From Rhodobiaceae bacterium (GTDB lineage Bacteria; Pseudomonadota; Alphaproteobacteria; RS24): a stretch of DNA of 43,546 nt. The stretch spans positions 1-43,546 of the forward strand of contig JABHDF010000074.1 in NCBI GenBank assembly GCA_018673175.1, given 5' to 3'. Of the stretch, positions 24,223 to 33,013 are shown piece by piece (position 1 is the first letter of the stretch; every line of letters begins with the position of its first letter). Made by a program: the position numbers and the translations under genes. The notes below the pieces were generated by a model. It was not told the origin of the DNA, did no database searches, and saw nothing but the letters and a program-made list of their open reading frames with translations.

Positions 24223-25196
24223 GGCAATATCACGCTGCTTCCGGTGGTGGCACGGGCTTCTAGATCGCGATGGGCTTGCACTACTTCGGTGAGCTTATAG
24301 CGTTGGTTAATCTCTGGGTCTAAAGCACCGGCTTCCATCAAGGCAAAAATCCGATCGGCCGAGGCTTGCATCCAACCGGGCGTGAACAAATAGGTGCCGA
24401 GTGTGGGACGGGTAAATCTCAACGAGCCATGCGTGGCCAGTTCCGCCGGAACAATCGAGGCGATGGGGCCCGAGGCATTGCCGAAACTGGCAAACGTACC
24501 GAACGGCGCCAAAGCCTCCAAGCTCAGCCGATAGGTCGAATGGCCAACGCTGTCATAGACCACGGGGAAGCCTTGTCCGCCCGAGGCTTGTTTTAATTTT
24601 TCGGCAAGCTCAGGGTCATCCGATAAAAAGCACTGGGCCGCGCCATGAGCGATGGCTAGGTCGCATTTGGCTTTTGTGCTGGCGGTGCCGATGAGCGTGA
24701 CGCCCAAATGTTTGGCCCATTGGCAGGCGATGAGGCCCACCCCGCCGGCAGCCGCATGAAACAAAACCGTCTCGGAGCCGTGCAAAGGGAAAGTGTCATT
24801 GAACAAATAATCCACCGTCATGCCCTTGAGCATAATGGCGGCGGCTTGCTCGTCGCTGACGCCGTCTGGCAAAAGCACAACGGCGGTGGCTGGCAAAACA
24901 ATGGCTTCGGCATAAGCGCCAAACGCCATGGAAAAAGCCACCCGCGTGCCAAGGGGTATGTCGACCCCTTCGCCCACGGCCTCCACGGTTCCTGCGCCTT
25001 CTGCTCCCAAGCCCGTCGGCAGGGGCAAAGGATAAAGCCCCGTGCGTTGATAGGTGTCGGCCATGTTCAGGCCAACGGCTTTCAAGCGAATGCGCACTTC
25101 GCCAGCTAGGGGTTCGGGCAGCGGCTTGGAAATAAGATGCATGTTTTCGGGCGCACCAAATTCGCGCAATTCAATAGCTTGAATGGTCTGGGTCAT
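24219..25196 (-). CDS. NADPH:quinone oxidoreductase (zinc-free MDR)
   Basis: A 325-residue medium-chain dehydrogenase/reductase of the quinone oxidoreductase (Qor) type. The GroES-like domain has GLNMADTYQRTGLYPLPLP and GLGAEGAGTV; the cofactor loop is AAAGGVGLIACQWAK, and no structural-zinc cysteine cluster is present, which separates it from alcohol dehydrogenases. It reduces quinones or enones with NADPH. The gene follows the TauD-type gene by 11 bases on the same strand, so they form an operon. Confidence 0.92.
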   Translation of the reverse strand: MTQTIQAIELREFGAPENMHLISKPLPEPLAGEVRIRLKAVGLNMADTYQRTGLYPLPLPTGLGAEGAGTVEAVGEGVDIPLGTRVAFSMAFGAYAEAIVLPATAVVLLPDGVSDEQAAAIMLKGMTVDYLFNDTFPLHGSETVLFHAAAGGVGLIACQWAKHLGVTLIGTASTKAKCDLAIAHGAAQCFLSDDPELAEKLKQASGGQGFPVVYDSVGHSTYRLSLEALAPFGTFASFGNASGPIASIVPAELATHGSLRFTRPTLGTYLFTPGWMQASADRIFALMEAGALDPEINQRYKLTEVVQAHRDLEARATTGSSVILP

Positions 25197-25207
25197 GAAA
25201 CTAGGCC

Positions 25208-26050
25208 TTAAAAAGAAGTGTCAGCAATCGTGGTGCGGTGCAGCAGGCGGTCATAGCCGTCATAGCCGCCCGTGGCGGCATGTAACAGCGAGCGATTGTC
25301 CCACATCACCAACATGTCTTTTTGCCAAGGGTGCGAATACATAATCTCTGGCGCGCTTTGATAGCCATAAAACTCGAGCATCAAAGCATCGCTCTCTGCT
25401 TTGTCATAGCCTTCAAAGCCCACAATATAGGCAGGCGAGCTATACAGCGCTTTCTTGCCTGTCTCGCGATGGGTGCGGACGAAAGGGTGTTGGTTTTTTT
25501 CCAGCGCTTTTTCGCTGGGTAAAATTTTCATGCTGCGTCCCTCATCATCGTCGCCATAAACGCCGTGCGGGGAATACCCAAGCTCGGCCGAATGAATGGC
25601 GGTGAGGGTGTCGGCTTTGTCGCGCAAAGCGTCAGGCAAGCGTTCATAGGCGGCCACTTGGTCGGCATAAAGCGTGTTGCCGCCGTGCGGGGGAATAACC
25701 AAACTATATAAAACGGTACCCGCGGGCGGCACATCCAAAAAGCTCCAATCGGAATGCAAGCTCTCGGCAAAAATCGGGGTGGTCTCATCGGCATTGCGCT
25801 GAATGGCGGCGATATTTTCATGGCCGTCGATATGCCCGAAAAACGGATCTTCGCCAAATTCGCCAAATTGCAGCGTGAAGCGCTCGAGGTCAGTGTCGGT
25901 CATTTTTTGTTCCGGGAAGGCGAGCACTTTATGGGTTACCCAAGTTTGGCGCAGCTCAGCCACCAAATCAGACGATAGGGACTGCGATAGGTCCACGCCC
26001 GTGACAAAGGCTCCGCAGCTAGAGCCAGAAGGGGTAACAGTTAAAGGCAT
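25208..26050 (-). CDS. TauD/TfdA-family Fe(II)/2-oxoglutarate dioxygenase
   Basis: A 280-residue dioxygenase. The iron facial triad is H99-x-D101 (LHSDWSF) and H257 (LLHAATGGY), with R268 or R272 in the following block binding 2-oxoglutarate; GNTLYADQ near 124-131 is the family's substrate/cosubstrate region. Members oxidise taurine, 2,4-D, carnitine precursors, sulfate esters or alkyl compounds. I cannot tell which: the taurine-specific context (tauABC) is absent. GGGAGAG sits just upstream of ATG 26050. It forms an operon with the quinone oxidoreductase. Confidence 0.9.
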   Translation of the reverse strand: MPLTVTPSGSSCGAFVTGVDLSQSLSSDLVAELRQTWVTHKVLAFPEQKMTDTDLERFTLQFGEFGEDPFFGHIDGHENIAAIQRNADETTPIFAESLHSDWSFLDVPPAGTVLYSLVIPPHGGNTLYADQVAAYERLPDALRDKADTLTAIHSAELGYSPHGVYGDDDEGRSMKILPSEKALEKNQHPFVRTHRETGKKALYSSPAYIVGFEGYDKAESDALMLEFYGYQSAPEIMYSHPWQKDMLVMWDNRSLLHAATGGYDGYDRLLHRTTIADTSF

Positions 26051-26150
26051 CGGTCTCTCCCAAGAATATGTTCCAAAAGACTAGGGAAAAAATGGCTTGG
26101 GGGATAGCTAAAAACGGGTACCCTAGGCGCATACAAAAGAGGAAAGAAAA

Positions 26151-26933
26151 ATGACCCCAGTAGTTTTAGTTTTAGGCGCCGGTGCTGGCATTGGCGGGCA
26201 TGTGGGAAAACGCTTTGCGCAAGAGGGCTATCACGTGGTTTTGGTACGACGCAGCGATGACGCCGGATTGCAAAAGCTCGTCGAAGCCGTGGAGGCTGAC
26301 GGCGGCAAAGCCAGTGGTCGACTGCTCAATGCGGCACAAGACAATACCATCGAAGACCTAATCGGCGATATCGAGAAAAATATCGGGCCGATTGAAACCG
26401 TGGTGTTTAATTTGGGAGCCCAGATTGGCAATCGGTCGCTGGAAGTGACCACGCATAAGCAATTTGAGCTGGGCTGGCGGATGGCGACTTTCGGTCTGTT
26501 CCGCGTGGCCAAAGCTTTGTTTCCGCTTATGGCTGAGCGCGGCAGTGGCACTTTATTGGTCACGTCTGCCACCTCTGCAGTGCGCGGCAATGCGGGCCAG
26601 CATAGCCATGCGGCCGCGATGGGCGGGCGGCGGATGCTCTGCCAGAGCTTGAATGCAGAATATGCCGCGCAAGGTATTCACGTGGCGCACATTATTATCG
26701 ATGGCGCGGTGGATGCCCCCGATACATTGGGCAAAATGCTAGGCCAAGATAATTTCCAAAAGCTGCGCGAGACACGCGGGCTGGAAAAGGACGGTCTTCT
26801 TTTGCCGGCCAAAGTTGCCGATACCTATTTTCATATTGCCCATCAGCATCGTTCGGTTTGGACGCATGAGATGGACTTGCGTTCGTTCTCAGATTTAGCC
26901 TGGTTCAACCATTCGGTTGATCTGGATATATAG
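26151..26933 (+). CDS. SDR-fold protein lacking the catalytic Tyr and Lys
   Basis: A 260-residue Rossmann-fold protein of the SDR superfamily. The dinucleotide motif is GAGAGIG (residues 9-15). The usual Y-x-x-x-K is replaced: aligning the region around HSHAAAMGGRR with a neighbouring SDR places His153 at the Tyr position and Met157 at the Lys position, with 19 residues to the next conserved AAQGI/AQDGI in both. Ser139 or Ser142 remains. The protein is therefore unlikely to be a conventional dehydrogenase, though it may bind NAD(P) or have a different mechanism. It heads an operon with a small membrane protein and an AlkB-type enzyme. Confidence 0.85.
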   Translation: MTPVVLVLGAGAGIGGHVGKRFAQEGYHVVLVRRSDDAGLQKLVEAVEADGGKASGRLLNAAQDNTIEDLIGDIEKNIGPIETVVFNLGAQIGNRSLEVTTHKQFELGWRMATFGLFRVAKALFPLMAERGSGTLLVTSATSAVRGNAGQHSHAAAMGGRRMLCQSLNAEYAAQGIHVAHIIIDGAVDAPDTLGKMLGQDNFQKLRETRGLEKDGLLLPAKVADTYFHIAHQHRSVWTHEMDLRSFSDLAWFNHSVDLDI

Positions 26934-26946
26934 AAGGGCCTATCTC

Positions 26947-27378
26947 ATGGCATTTTTACCCGAACCCACGAATGATCAATACAAAGGGGCAAGCTGGGCC
27001 TATTACGTTTTAGGATTGGCCAGTCTGCAGAGCCTAATAGGCGGGTCTTTGCATGTTATTTTGCCCGATAGCGGGCTTGGCGTGATTGCCAATCTTAATT
27101 TGGCGCATGACGGCGGCTTGCTGATGATCGCGCTGGCGGCTTGGGTGGGGGCGACGCAAATTGTTTGGGGCCTTGTTTTGGCTTTGGTCGCTTGGCGCTA
27201 TCGCAATTTCACTTTGCCGGTCGTGTCGCTGCTATGCCTTGAAAAAGCGCTGATTATCCTAGGGGTGCTTCTAAAACCAACCAATACAGGCGAACACCCG
27301 CCTGGCATTTATGGCGCGGCTCTTCTTTTGGGGCTTGGCTTGATTGCTATTTATGGAGCGCGCGCTAAATCTGAGTAA
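26947..27378 (+). CDS. Small integral membrane protein of unknown function
   Basis: A 143-residue protein with four predicted membrane helices, at about residues 17-40, 52-77, 82-103 and 118-137. I recognise no family. AAGGG precedes ATG 26947; an ATG at 26917 is inside the SDR gene and has no ribosome site. Its stop shares a base with the start of the AlkB-type gene (TAATG), so the two are translated together. Confidence 0.75.
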   Translation: MAFLPEPTNDQYKGASWAYYVLGLASLQSLIGGSLHVILPDSGLGVIANLNLAHDGGLLMIALAAWVGATQIVWGLVLALVAWRYRNFTLPVVSLLCLEKALIILGVLLKPTNTGEHPPGIYGAALLLGLGLIAIYGARAKSE

Positions 27379-27980
27379 TGGATTTATTCGCTGAACCAAC
27401 ATCGCCCAATCTGCTGCCGCGCGACGGCGACAGCCGGTATGTCGAGAGCTTTTTGGGCGCCGGCGAAGCCGATGGGTTTTATCAACGCCTGCACGAGGAA
27501 ATCGGTTGGCAGCGCGACCGCGTTAAACTCTATGGCCGCGATATCTTAACAAAACGGGCGGTAGCCTGGCATGGCGATGCGCCATATTCTTATACCTATT
27601 CCCACAACACAAAAATCGCCGCGCCTTGGACGCCGGCCCTCGAGGCGCTAAAGGCGCGCGTGGAGGCCGCCAGTGAGGCGCGCTTCAACTGTTGCTTGCT
27701 CAATCTCTATCACTCCGGCGAAGAGGGCATGGCGTGGCATAGCGATGACGAGAAAGAGTTGCAGCCCAATGGCTCTATTGCCTCTGTCTCCTTGGGGGCG
27801 CCGCGTCGATTTGTGTTTCGGCATAAGCAAGATAAGCAAAAATGTGAGATTGAATTGGGCCATGGCAGCTTGCTGGTGATGCACGCCCCGACGCAAGATT
27901 ATTGGCACCATAGCCTGCCGCCCATGCGGCGGGTGAAGGGCGCGCGCATTAATCTGACTTTTCGGTGTATGAGCGCCTAG
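27378..27980 (+). CDS. AlkB-type 2-oxoglutarate dioxygenase
   Basis: A 200-residue DNA/RNA repair dioxygenase close to ALKBH2/3-type proteins. Iron ligands are H121-x-D123 in MAWHSDDE and H178 in WHHSLP, and the 2-oxoglutarate-binding R190 and R196 lie in RINLTFR. The nucleotide-recognition region includes KLYGRDILTKRAVAWHGD. It removes methyl groups such as 1-methyladenine or 3-methylcytosine from alkylated DNA or RNA. It is coupled by TAATG to the upstream membrane protein; no ada gene is close by. Confidence 0.93.
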   Translation: MDLFAEPTSPNLLPRDGDSRYVESFLGAGEADGFYQRLHEEIGWQRDRVKLYGRDILTKRAVAWHGDAPYSYTYSHNTKIAAPWTPALEALKARVEAASEARFNCCLLNLYHSGEEGMAWHSDDEKELQPNGSIASVSLGAPRRFVFRHKQDKQKCEIELGHGSLLVMHAPTQDYWHHSLPPMRRVKGARINLTFRCMSA

Positions 27981-28082
27981 AACCCGCGATATTTTGGCCT
28001 TTCGGCTTGGTTTATATGGACTTTTTAGCGTGGCAGTGGCAATATTTGCTCCAAGTTGCATCCACGTCTGGGAGGATACTTT

Positions 28083-28697
28083 ATGTTAACTTTGCATTTT
28101 GCCCCGAACTCGCGCGCCGTACGTTCGCTTTGGTTGCTGGAAGAGTTGGGTTTGGCGTATGAGCTGAACCGCATGGATTTCCATCCCAAAGACTTGAAAT
28201 CAGAGGATCATAAAGCGCGTCATCCGCTGGGTCGTATTCCAGTTTTGGAAGACGGCGATGTGATGATTTATGAAAGTGGCGCGATTGCCGACTATATTCT
28301 CGAGCGGCATAAAAATGGAGGGCTGAAGCCCGCCGTCGATGCGCCGAATTTCCCAGATTATTTGCAGTGGTTTCATTATTGCGAAGGCATGGTGATGCCG
28401 CCGATCAACACGATTGTGGTGCATACAATTTTGCTACCCGAAGATCGCCGCGATGCGACGGTTTTGGGCCAAGCGCAACGTCTGTTGGCGCGCGCGCTGC
28501 AACCGGTCGAAGAGGCCTTGCAGGGCAAGGATTATCTGGCAGGCGACTTTAGCGCCGCCGACACGATGTTGGGCCATTCGATTATGATGGCGGAGCGGAT
28601 GGGCATTGTGAGCGATGACCACCCGAATTTGAAAGCTTATTCAGCTCGGCTACAAGCGCGTCCAGCGTTGCAAAAAGCCTTTGAATTTGAAATGTAA
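28083..28697 (+). CDS. Glutathione S-transferase
   Basis: A 204-residue GST. The domain starts MLTLHFAPNSRAVRSLWLLEELGL, followed by cis-Pro GRIPVLED and glutathione contact ESGAIADYI; the helical domain has LAGDFSAADTMLGHS near 150-164. It is of the same bacterial subgroup as the GST at 14599. ATG 28083 has GGGAGG upstream. The FATP-type acyl-CoA synthetase follows after 20 bases and may share the transcript. Confidence 0.92.
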   Translation: MLTLHFAPNSRAVRSLWLLEELGLAYELNRMDFHPKDLKSEDHKARHPLGRIPVLEDGDVMIYESGAIADYILERHKNGGLKPAVDAPNFPDYLQWFHYCEGMVMPPINTIVVHTILLPEDRRDATVLGQAQRLLARALQPVEEALQGKDYLAGDFSAADTMLGHSIMMAERMGIVSDDHPNLKAYSARLQARPALQKAFEFEM

Positions 28698-28717
28698 AGA
28701 CTGTCTGGGAGTAAATG

Positions 28718-30544
28718 ATGGCATTTAAAGAGCAAAAAATTACCACGGGAAAATACATCTTCCGGTTTCTGAAATTCCTGAGCCGCAAAGGTTCCGTGTC
28801 TAATTTGAAGACATTGATAAACTCTCGTCCGGGCGATGAGATATCGATGGTCGAATTTTTGGAACGCCATGCTGTTGAACGCCCAGACGATGCGGCTCTG
28901 CTTTTTGAAGACCAGCGGTTTTCGTGGGGAGAGTTGAACGCCAAAGCCAACCAAGCGGCTCATTATTATCGCTCGCGCGGTATTAAATATGGCGATCGCA
29001 TTGCGATTAACGTCGAAAACCGCCCTGAGTTGTTGTTCAGTGTGCTCGGTTGCCTGAAGTTGGGTGCTGTGGCGGGTATGATTAATACGGGCCAAACCCA
29101 TGAAGCGCTGGCCCATAGTTTGCGCCTCATCGAGCCGTCTTTGATTATTGTCGGGTCTGAGTGCATGGCCAATATGGACAGCGTCTCGGATGTTCTGGAA
29201 AGCCAGCACGCCGGCAAACTTTTGTATATTGCGGATGGCGATAATCAAACAGCGAATGCGGGCTATGAAGAATTAATGGCACCTGTTTCAGCGCAGCCAG
29301 TAAATAATGTCGTTCCAGATCAAGTGCTTACTTTGGGAACGCAGACCTATTACATCTTCACGTCTGGTACCACGGGTCTACCGAAAGCCAGTATTACCAC
29401 GCATATGAAAATTTTCCGCTCTGGCCTGCAGTTCGGCGTTAATGTGATGACGCTAACGCCCGAAGACACCTATTATTGCTCGCTGCCGTTTTACCATTCC
29501 AACGCTTTGGTGGTGGGGCTTGGGTCGTGTCTTGCGGGCGGTGCCACTTTGGCGATGCGCCGCAAATTCTCGGCCAGTAATTTCTTCGATGATTGCCGCA
29601 AGTTTAACGCCACTGCGTTTATTTATATCGGCGAGCTGTTGCGCTATTTGTTGGCGCAGCCGGAAAAACCGAATGATAAAATCCACGGTATCGAAAAAGT
29701 TTTGGGCAATGGCCTGCGTCCCGATATTTGGATGGAGTTTAAAGAGCGCTTTGGCATTAAACGCGTGCATGAATTCTATGGTGCCTCGGAAGGCAATACG
29801 GGTTTTGTGAATCTCTTCAACTTCGACAAAACGGTTGGCTGGTCTCCGAGCCACGGCAAAGCCTGGGAAGTGGTGGGCTATGATGTGGACGCCGACACCC
29901 CCACGCTCGGCGACGACGCCTTTTTGCAAAGAGTGAAGCCTGGCAATACGGGCCTCTTGATTGTGCAGATTAACGATCAAAACCCGTTTGATGGCTATAC
30001 AGATGCGCAAGCGAGCGAAAAGAAAATCATGCGCGATGTCTTCGAAAAAGGCGACGCGTGGTTCAATTCAGGCGACTTGGTGGTGCTGCAAAAGCACGGC
30101 CATATTCAGTTTGGCGATCGCATTGGCGACACTTTCCGCTGGCAAGGTGAGAACGTGGCAACCACGGAAGTGGAAAGCGTCATTATGAAATGGCCAGAGA
30201 TTGAAGACGCCGTGGTTTACGGTGTCACCGTGCCGGGCCGTGATGGCCGTTGCGGCATGTTGTATCTAACGCAAAAACAAGAAGGCAAACTCGACCTCGA
30301 TGGTCTGGCCAAACATATGCGAGAAAACCTGCCAGCCTATGCGGTGCCAAGGTTCCTTCGCATTGGCCAGAAAGTAGATGTAACGGGCACGTTTAAGTTC
30401 CAGAAGTCGAAATTGAAAAACGCTGCCTATTCGGTGGCGGAAGTGGAAGATGATTTATATCTTCTGGCGCGCGATGCGGATGGCGCCGTGCCAATGACAG
30501 CCGATTTGCAAGGCCAAGTGGATAAAGGGGATATCCGACTTTAA
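28718..30544 (+). CDS. Very-long-chain acyl-CoA synthetase, FATP-type
   Basis: A 608-residue ANL enzyme of the fatty acid transport protein/very-long-chain acyl-CoA synthetase group (FadD6-like). The P-loop is TSGTTGLPKAS (216-223 for SGTTGLPK) and the A5 motif is YGASEGN rather than YGxTE, as is usual for FATPs. FNSGDLVVLQKHGHIQFGDRIGDTFRWQGENVATTEVE is the adenylation C-terminal signature. It activates long or very long fatty acids, possibly coupled to uptake. ATG 28718 is preferred over 28715, since GGGAG is then 6 bases away. Confidence 0.92.
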   Translation: MAFKEQKITTGKYIFRFLKFLSRKGSVSNLKTLINSRPGDEISMVEFLERHAVERPDDAALLFEDQRFSWGELNAKANQAAHYYRSRGIKYGDRIAINVENRPELLFSVLGCLKLGAVAGMINTGQTHEALAHSLRLIEPSLIIVGSECMANMDSVSDVLESQHAGKLLYIADGDNQTANAGYEELMAPVSAQPVNNVVPDQVLTLGTQTYYIFTSGTTGLPKASITTHMKIFRSGLQFGVNVMTLTPEDTYYCSLPFYHSNALVVGLGSCLAGGATLAMRRKFSASNFFDDCRKFNATAFIYIGELLRYLLAQPEKPNDKIHGIEKVLGNGLRPDIWMEFKERFGIKRVHEFYGASEGNTGFVNLFNFDKTVGWSPSHGKAWEVVGYDVDADTPTLGDDAFLQRVKPGNTGLLIVQINDQNPFDGYTDAQASEKKIMRDVFEKGDAWFNSGDLVVLQKHGHIQFGDRIGDTFRWQGENVATTEVESVIMKWPEIEDAVVYGVTVPGRDGRCGMLYLTQKQEGKLDLDGLAKHMRENLPAYAVPRFLRIGQKVDVTGTFKFQKSKLKNAAYSVAEVEDDLYLLARDADGAVPMTADLQGQVDKGDIRL

Positions 30545-30565
30545 GTCGGTATCTCTGCCGCCGTT

Positions 30566-30970
30566 TTATGGCTGGCGCCAGGGTAGTCCTTCAAATTTCC
30601 AACCCTCGCTTGTGGCGCGGTGGCCTTGGGCGTCTGTATTGCCTTCAAAGCCGCCCGTCACATTAAACAGTGTGGTAAAGCCTGCTGCGGCTAAGGCTTG
30701 GCAAGCGGCGGCCGAGCGTGCGCCAGAGCGGCAGATGATGTAAATCGCCGCTTCCTTGTCGATATGCTCGCTGATTTTGTCGCAAAAGCTTTCATTTCTT
30801 TGCCCGTCGACGCTTTGCCATTCCAGACAGGCCACTTGCTTGCCGATGGGGCTCAAATCGGGGGTGCCGATGAGGTTCCATTCGGTCATCGAGCGGCAGT
30901 CGATGAGCTGCGCCTCGGCGTTGTTCTGCAGCGCTTCATAAGCGGCACTTGGCATAATTTCTTCAAACAT
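30566..30970 (-). CDS. Single-domain rhodanese-like sulfurtransferase
   Basis: A 134-residue rhodanese-like domain. The catalytic cysteine loop is C80-R-S-G-A-R-S, and GGFEGN is the usual following motif. The six-residue loop fits sulfur as the substrate rather than phosphate. It moves sulfane sulfur, for example from thiosulfate to cyanide or a thiol. AAGGGA precedes ATG 30970. It lies 41 bases downstream of the ROK kinase gene and is likely the last gene of the operon that starts at 35625. If the sulfonate monooxygenase there makes sulfite, a sulfurtransferase would fit, but that is an inference. Confidence 0.88.
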   Translation of the reverse strand: MFEEIMPSAAYEALQNNAEAQLIDCRSMTEWNLIGTPDLSPIGKQVACLEWQSVDGQRNESFCDKISEHIDKEAAIYIICRSGARSAAACQALAAAGFTTLFNVTGGFEGNTDAQGHRATSEGWKFEGLPWRQP

Positions 30971-31011
30971 AATCTATCGTCCCTTAGGGTTTGGCTTTCG
31001 CGAACCCCGTT

Positions 31012-31905
31012 TTAAGCTTTATTCGGCCAAAGCCAAGCGGCACCTCGAACGCCACTGCTATCGCCGTGCTGATTTTTCTTCAGCTGCGTTTCAATCACGT
31101 CCGAGAATATATACATATCCCAGATTTGCGGCAATCGTTGGTAAAGCGCATCCACATTCGATAGCCCGCCGCCCAGCACAATCACTTCCGGGTCCACCAA
31201 GTTGATGACAGCGCCTAAGGCGCGCGCCAGCCGATCGCACAAGCGCTCGAAACTGGCTTGCGCTTCGGGCGCCTCGCTGGCGATGATTTGCTCGCTGGTT
31301 AAGGTTTGTCCGGTCACTTGGTGGTGGTCGCGAGCAAAACCGGAGCCCGATATCCAAACTTCATTGCACCCATGGCGGCCGCAATAGCACGCCGGGCCTG
31401 GCACTTCTTGTGGTGTGGGGGCGGCCAAAGGGTTGTGTCCCCATTCCCCGCCGATGCCGTTGACGCCGTTTTGTAAATGCTCAGCCATAACCAATCCGCC
31501 GCCACAGCCAGTCCCCAAAATGACGCCAAATACGGATTGTGCGCCGTTTCCTGCGCCATCTTTGGCCTCGGAGAGGGCGAAACAATTGGCGTCATTGGCC
31601 AGGCGCACCTCGCGGCCCAAGCGGGCTTCTAGGTCTTGGCGCAAAGGCTTATCGTTGAGGCTCTGGGTGTTGGAGTTGCGAACCCGTCCCGTTTTGGGGG
31701 ACAGCGAGCCGGGCATACCAATGCCCACACTCACGGCCTCGCCGACGTGCGCTTGGCTGGCCTCGACAAGCTCGCCGATGGTTTGCACGATACGGGTATA
31801 GTCGCTGGCTGGCGTTGGCGCGCGCTGGCGCCAGATAATGTCGCCTGCGCCATCCATCACAATGGCTTCCATTTTCGTGCCGCCGAGGTCTAATCCAAAT
31901 CGCAT
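31012..31905 (-). CDS. ROK-family sugar kinase, fructokinase (Mak)-like
   Basis: A 297-residue ROK kinase. The ATP motif DLGGTK is at residues 6-11, NSNTQSLNDKPLRQDL and LANDANCFAL with catalytic D105 follow, then GTGCGGG. The structural zinc site is H157 (GEWGHNPL) with C173, C175 and C180 in CYCGRHGC. The block pattern is very close to E. coli Mak, a fructokinase that also accepts mannose and glucose. It phosphorylates a hexose at position 6. Its ATG follows the stop of the monooxygenase gene directly, so the products of the two are made together. Confidence 0.93.
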   Translation of the reverse strand: MRFGLDLGGTKMEAIVMDGAGDIIWRQRAPTPASDYTRIVQTIGELVEASQAHVGEAVSVGIGMPGSLSPKTGRVRNSNTQSLNDKPLRQDLEARLGREVRLANDANCFALSEAKDGAGNGAQSVFGVILGTGCGGGLVMAEHLQNGVNGIGGEWGHNPLAAPTPQEVPGPACYCGRHGCNEVWISGSGFARDHHQVTGQTLTSEQIIASEAPEAQASFERLCDRLARALGAVINLVDPEVIVLGGGLSNVDALYQRLPQIWDMYIFSDVIETQLKKNQHGDSSGVRGAAWLWPNKA

Positions 31906-33000
31906 TTAGCCCTCCGAGGTGTCGAAGGTTAGGGGCCCGTGCTGGATGTTGGGTAAAACATATTTGGCAAATAAATCGCATTCGTCGCGGTGCGGATAGC
32001 CAGACAGAATAAAGCTTTCGATGCCCAGCTCTCGATAGGCATTGAGCTTGGCTAAAACCTGATCGGGGTCGCCGACAATGGCCGCGCCGCAGCCTGAGCG
32101 CGCCCGCCCCACGCCGGTCCAAAGATTGTCTTCCACATAGTCGCCATGGCCCGAGGCATTGGCGGTCTCGCGCATTTCGGCCTGACGGCGCACGCCCACC
32201 GAGGCGCTATCGAGCGAGCGATTGCGAATGTCTTCGCCAATTTTATCGTCCAGGCGGCTAATCAATAAATCCGCGGCATCGCGCGCTTGTGCCTCGGTTT
32301 CGCGCACAATCACATGGGCGCGATAGCCATATTTCAACGACCGATTATAGCCCTTGGCCCGCGCCTTCATGTCGTCCAACACGGCTTTTACTTTGTCCAT
32401 TGTGTCTGGCCACATGAGAAACACATCGGCCTCGGCAGCCGCGACATCGCAGGCGGGGGGAGACAGGCCACCAAAATAAAACGGCGGGCTTTTGCCCGAC
32501 ACCGTGCCCATGCGCGGCGGCTCTAGGTCGAGCTGTATGAACTCGCCATCCATATGCACGGCTTCGCCATTTAACAATTGGCGCAAGGCTTGCATGGTCT
32601 CGCGCGTGCGTTGATAGCGCGGCCCCCCGTCCAGCGTTTGGCCGGGTAGGTCAGAAGAAATAATATTAATCGTCAGGCGCCCATTTAACAGGTGATCGAG
32701 CGTGGCGAGTTGGCGCGCCAATTGCGGCACCCACATTTCGCCACAACGCACGGCCACCAGCAAACGCATCTGCTCCAGCAGGGGCGCCATGGCGCCTGCG
32801 AAGGCTATGCTATCCATGCCCAATGTATAACCAGAGGGCAGCAAAATATTGTCGAAGCCATTTTTATCGGCGGTTTGGGCGATATCGCGACAATGCGGCC
32901 AACTGGCTTTCAGGCTCGCATCCTCGACGCCCAAAAATTGATAATCATCGTCACAAAGGGCAGAAAACCAGCTGATTTCAGCTTGAGGCAAAGCGGTCAT
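31906..33000 (-). CDS. SsuD-like flavin-dependent sulfonate monooxygenase (LLM class)
   Basis: A 364-residue bacterial-luciferase-like monooxygenase, closest by motif to alkanesulfonate monooxygenase SsuD. Residues that line SsuD's sulfonate site are kept: R227-x-H229 (E. coli R226 and H228), R301 (R297) and Y335-x-H337 (Y331, H333) in SGYPHRDE. NLWTGVGRARSG and IVRE blocks also match. The residue corresponding to the SsuD Cys54 is not kept (GYTLGM instead). The reaction is FMNH2 + O2 + R-CH2-SO3- to an aldehyde and sulfite. No flavin reductase gene (SsuE/SmoA type) is in the window. Its sugar-gene neighbours point to a sugar sulfonate substrate. Confidence 0.88.
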   Translation of the reverse strand: MTALPQAEISWFSALCDDDYQFLGVEDASLKASWPHCRDIAQTADKNGFDNILLPSGYTLGMDSIAFAGAMAPLLEQMRLLVAVRCGEMWVPQLARQLATLDHLLNGRLTINIISSDLPGQTLDGGPRYQRTRETMQALRQLLNGEAVHMDGEFIQLDLEPPRMGTVSGKSPPFYFGGLSPPACDVAAAEADVFLMWPDTMDKVKAVLDDMKARAKGYNRSLKYGYRAHVIVRETEAQARDAADLLISRLDDKIGEDIRNRSLDSASVGVRRQAEMRETANASGHGDYVEDNLWTGVGRARSGCGAAIVGDPDQVLAKLNAYRELGIESFILSGYPHRDECDLFAKYVLPNIQHGPLTFDTSEG

Positions 33001-33013
33001 TTGAAATCCTTAA

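Noticed and set aside
25208-26050. Assigning the TauD-type gene to taurine use and linking it to the sulfonate monooxygenase region.
   Set aside because: There are no taurine transporter genes, the gene lies in a different operon with a quinone oxidoreductase 5 kb away, and the TauD/TfdA family has many other substrates.
26116-26123. GGGTACCC palindrome in the divergent region between the TauD-type gene and the SDR-fold gene.
   Set aside because: Eight bases with no extension into the flanks and no second copy; this is easily chance.
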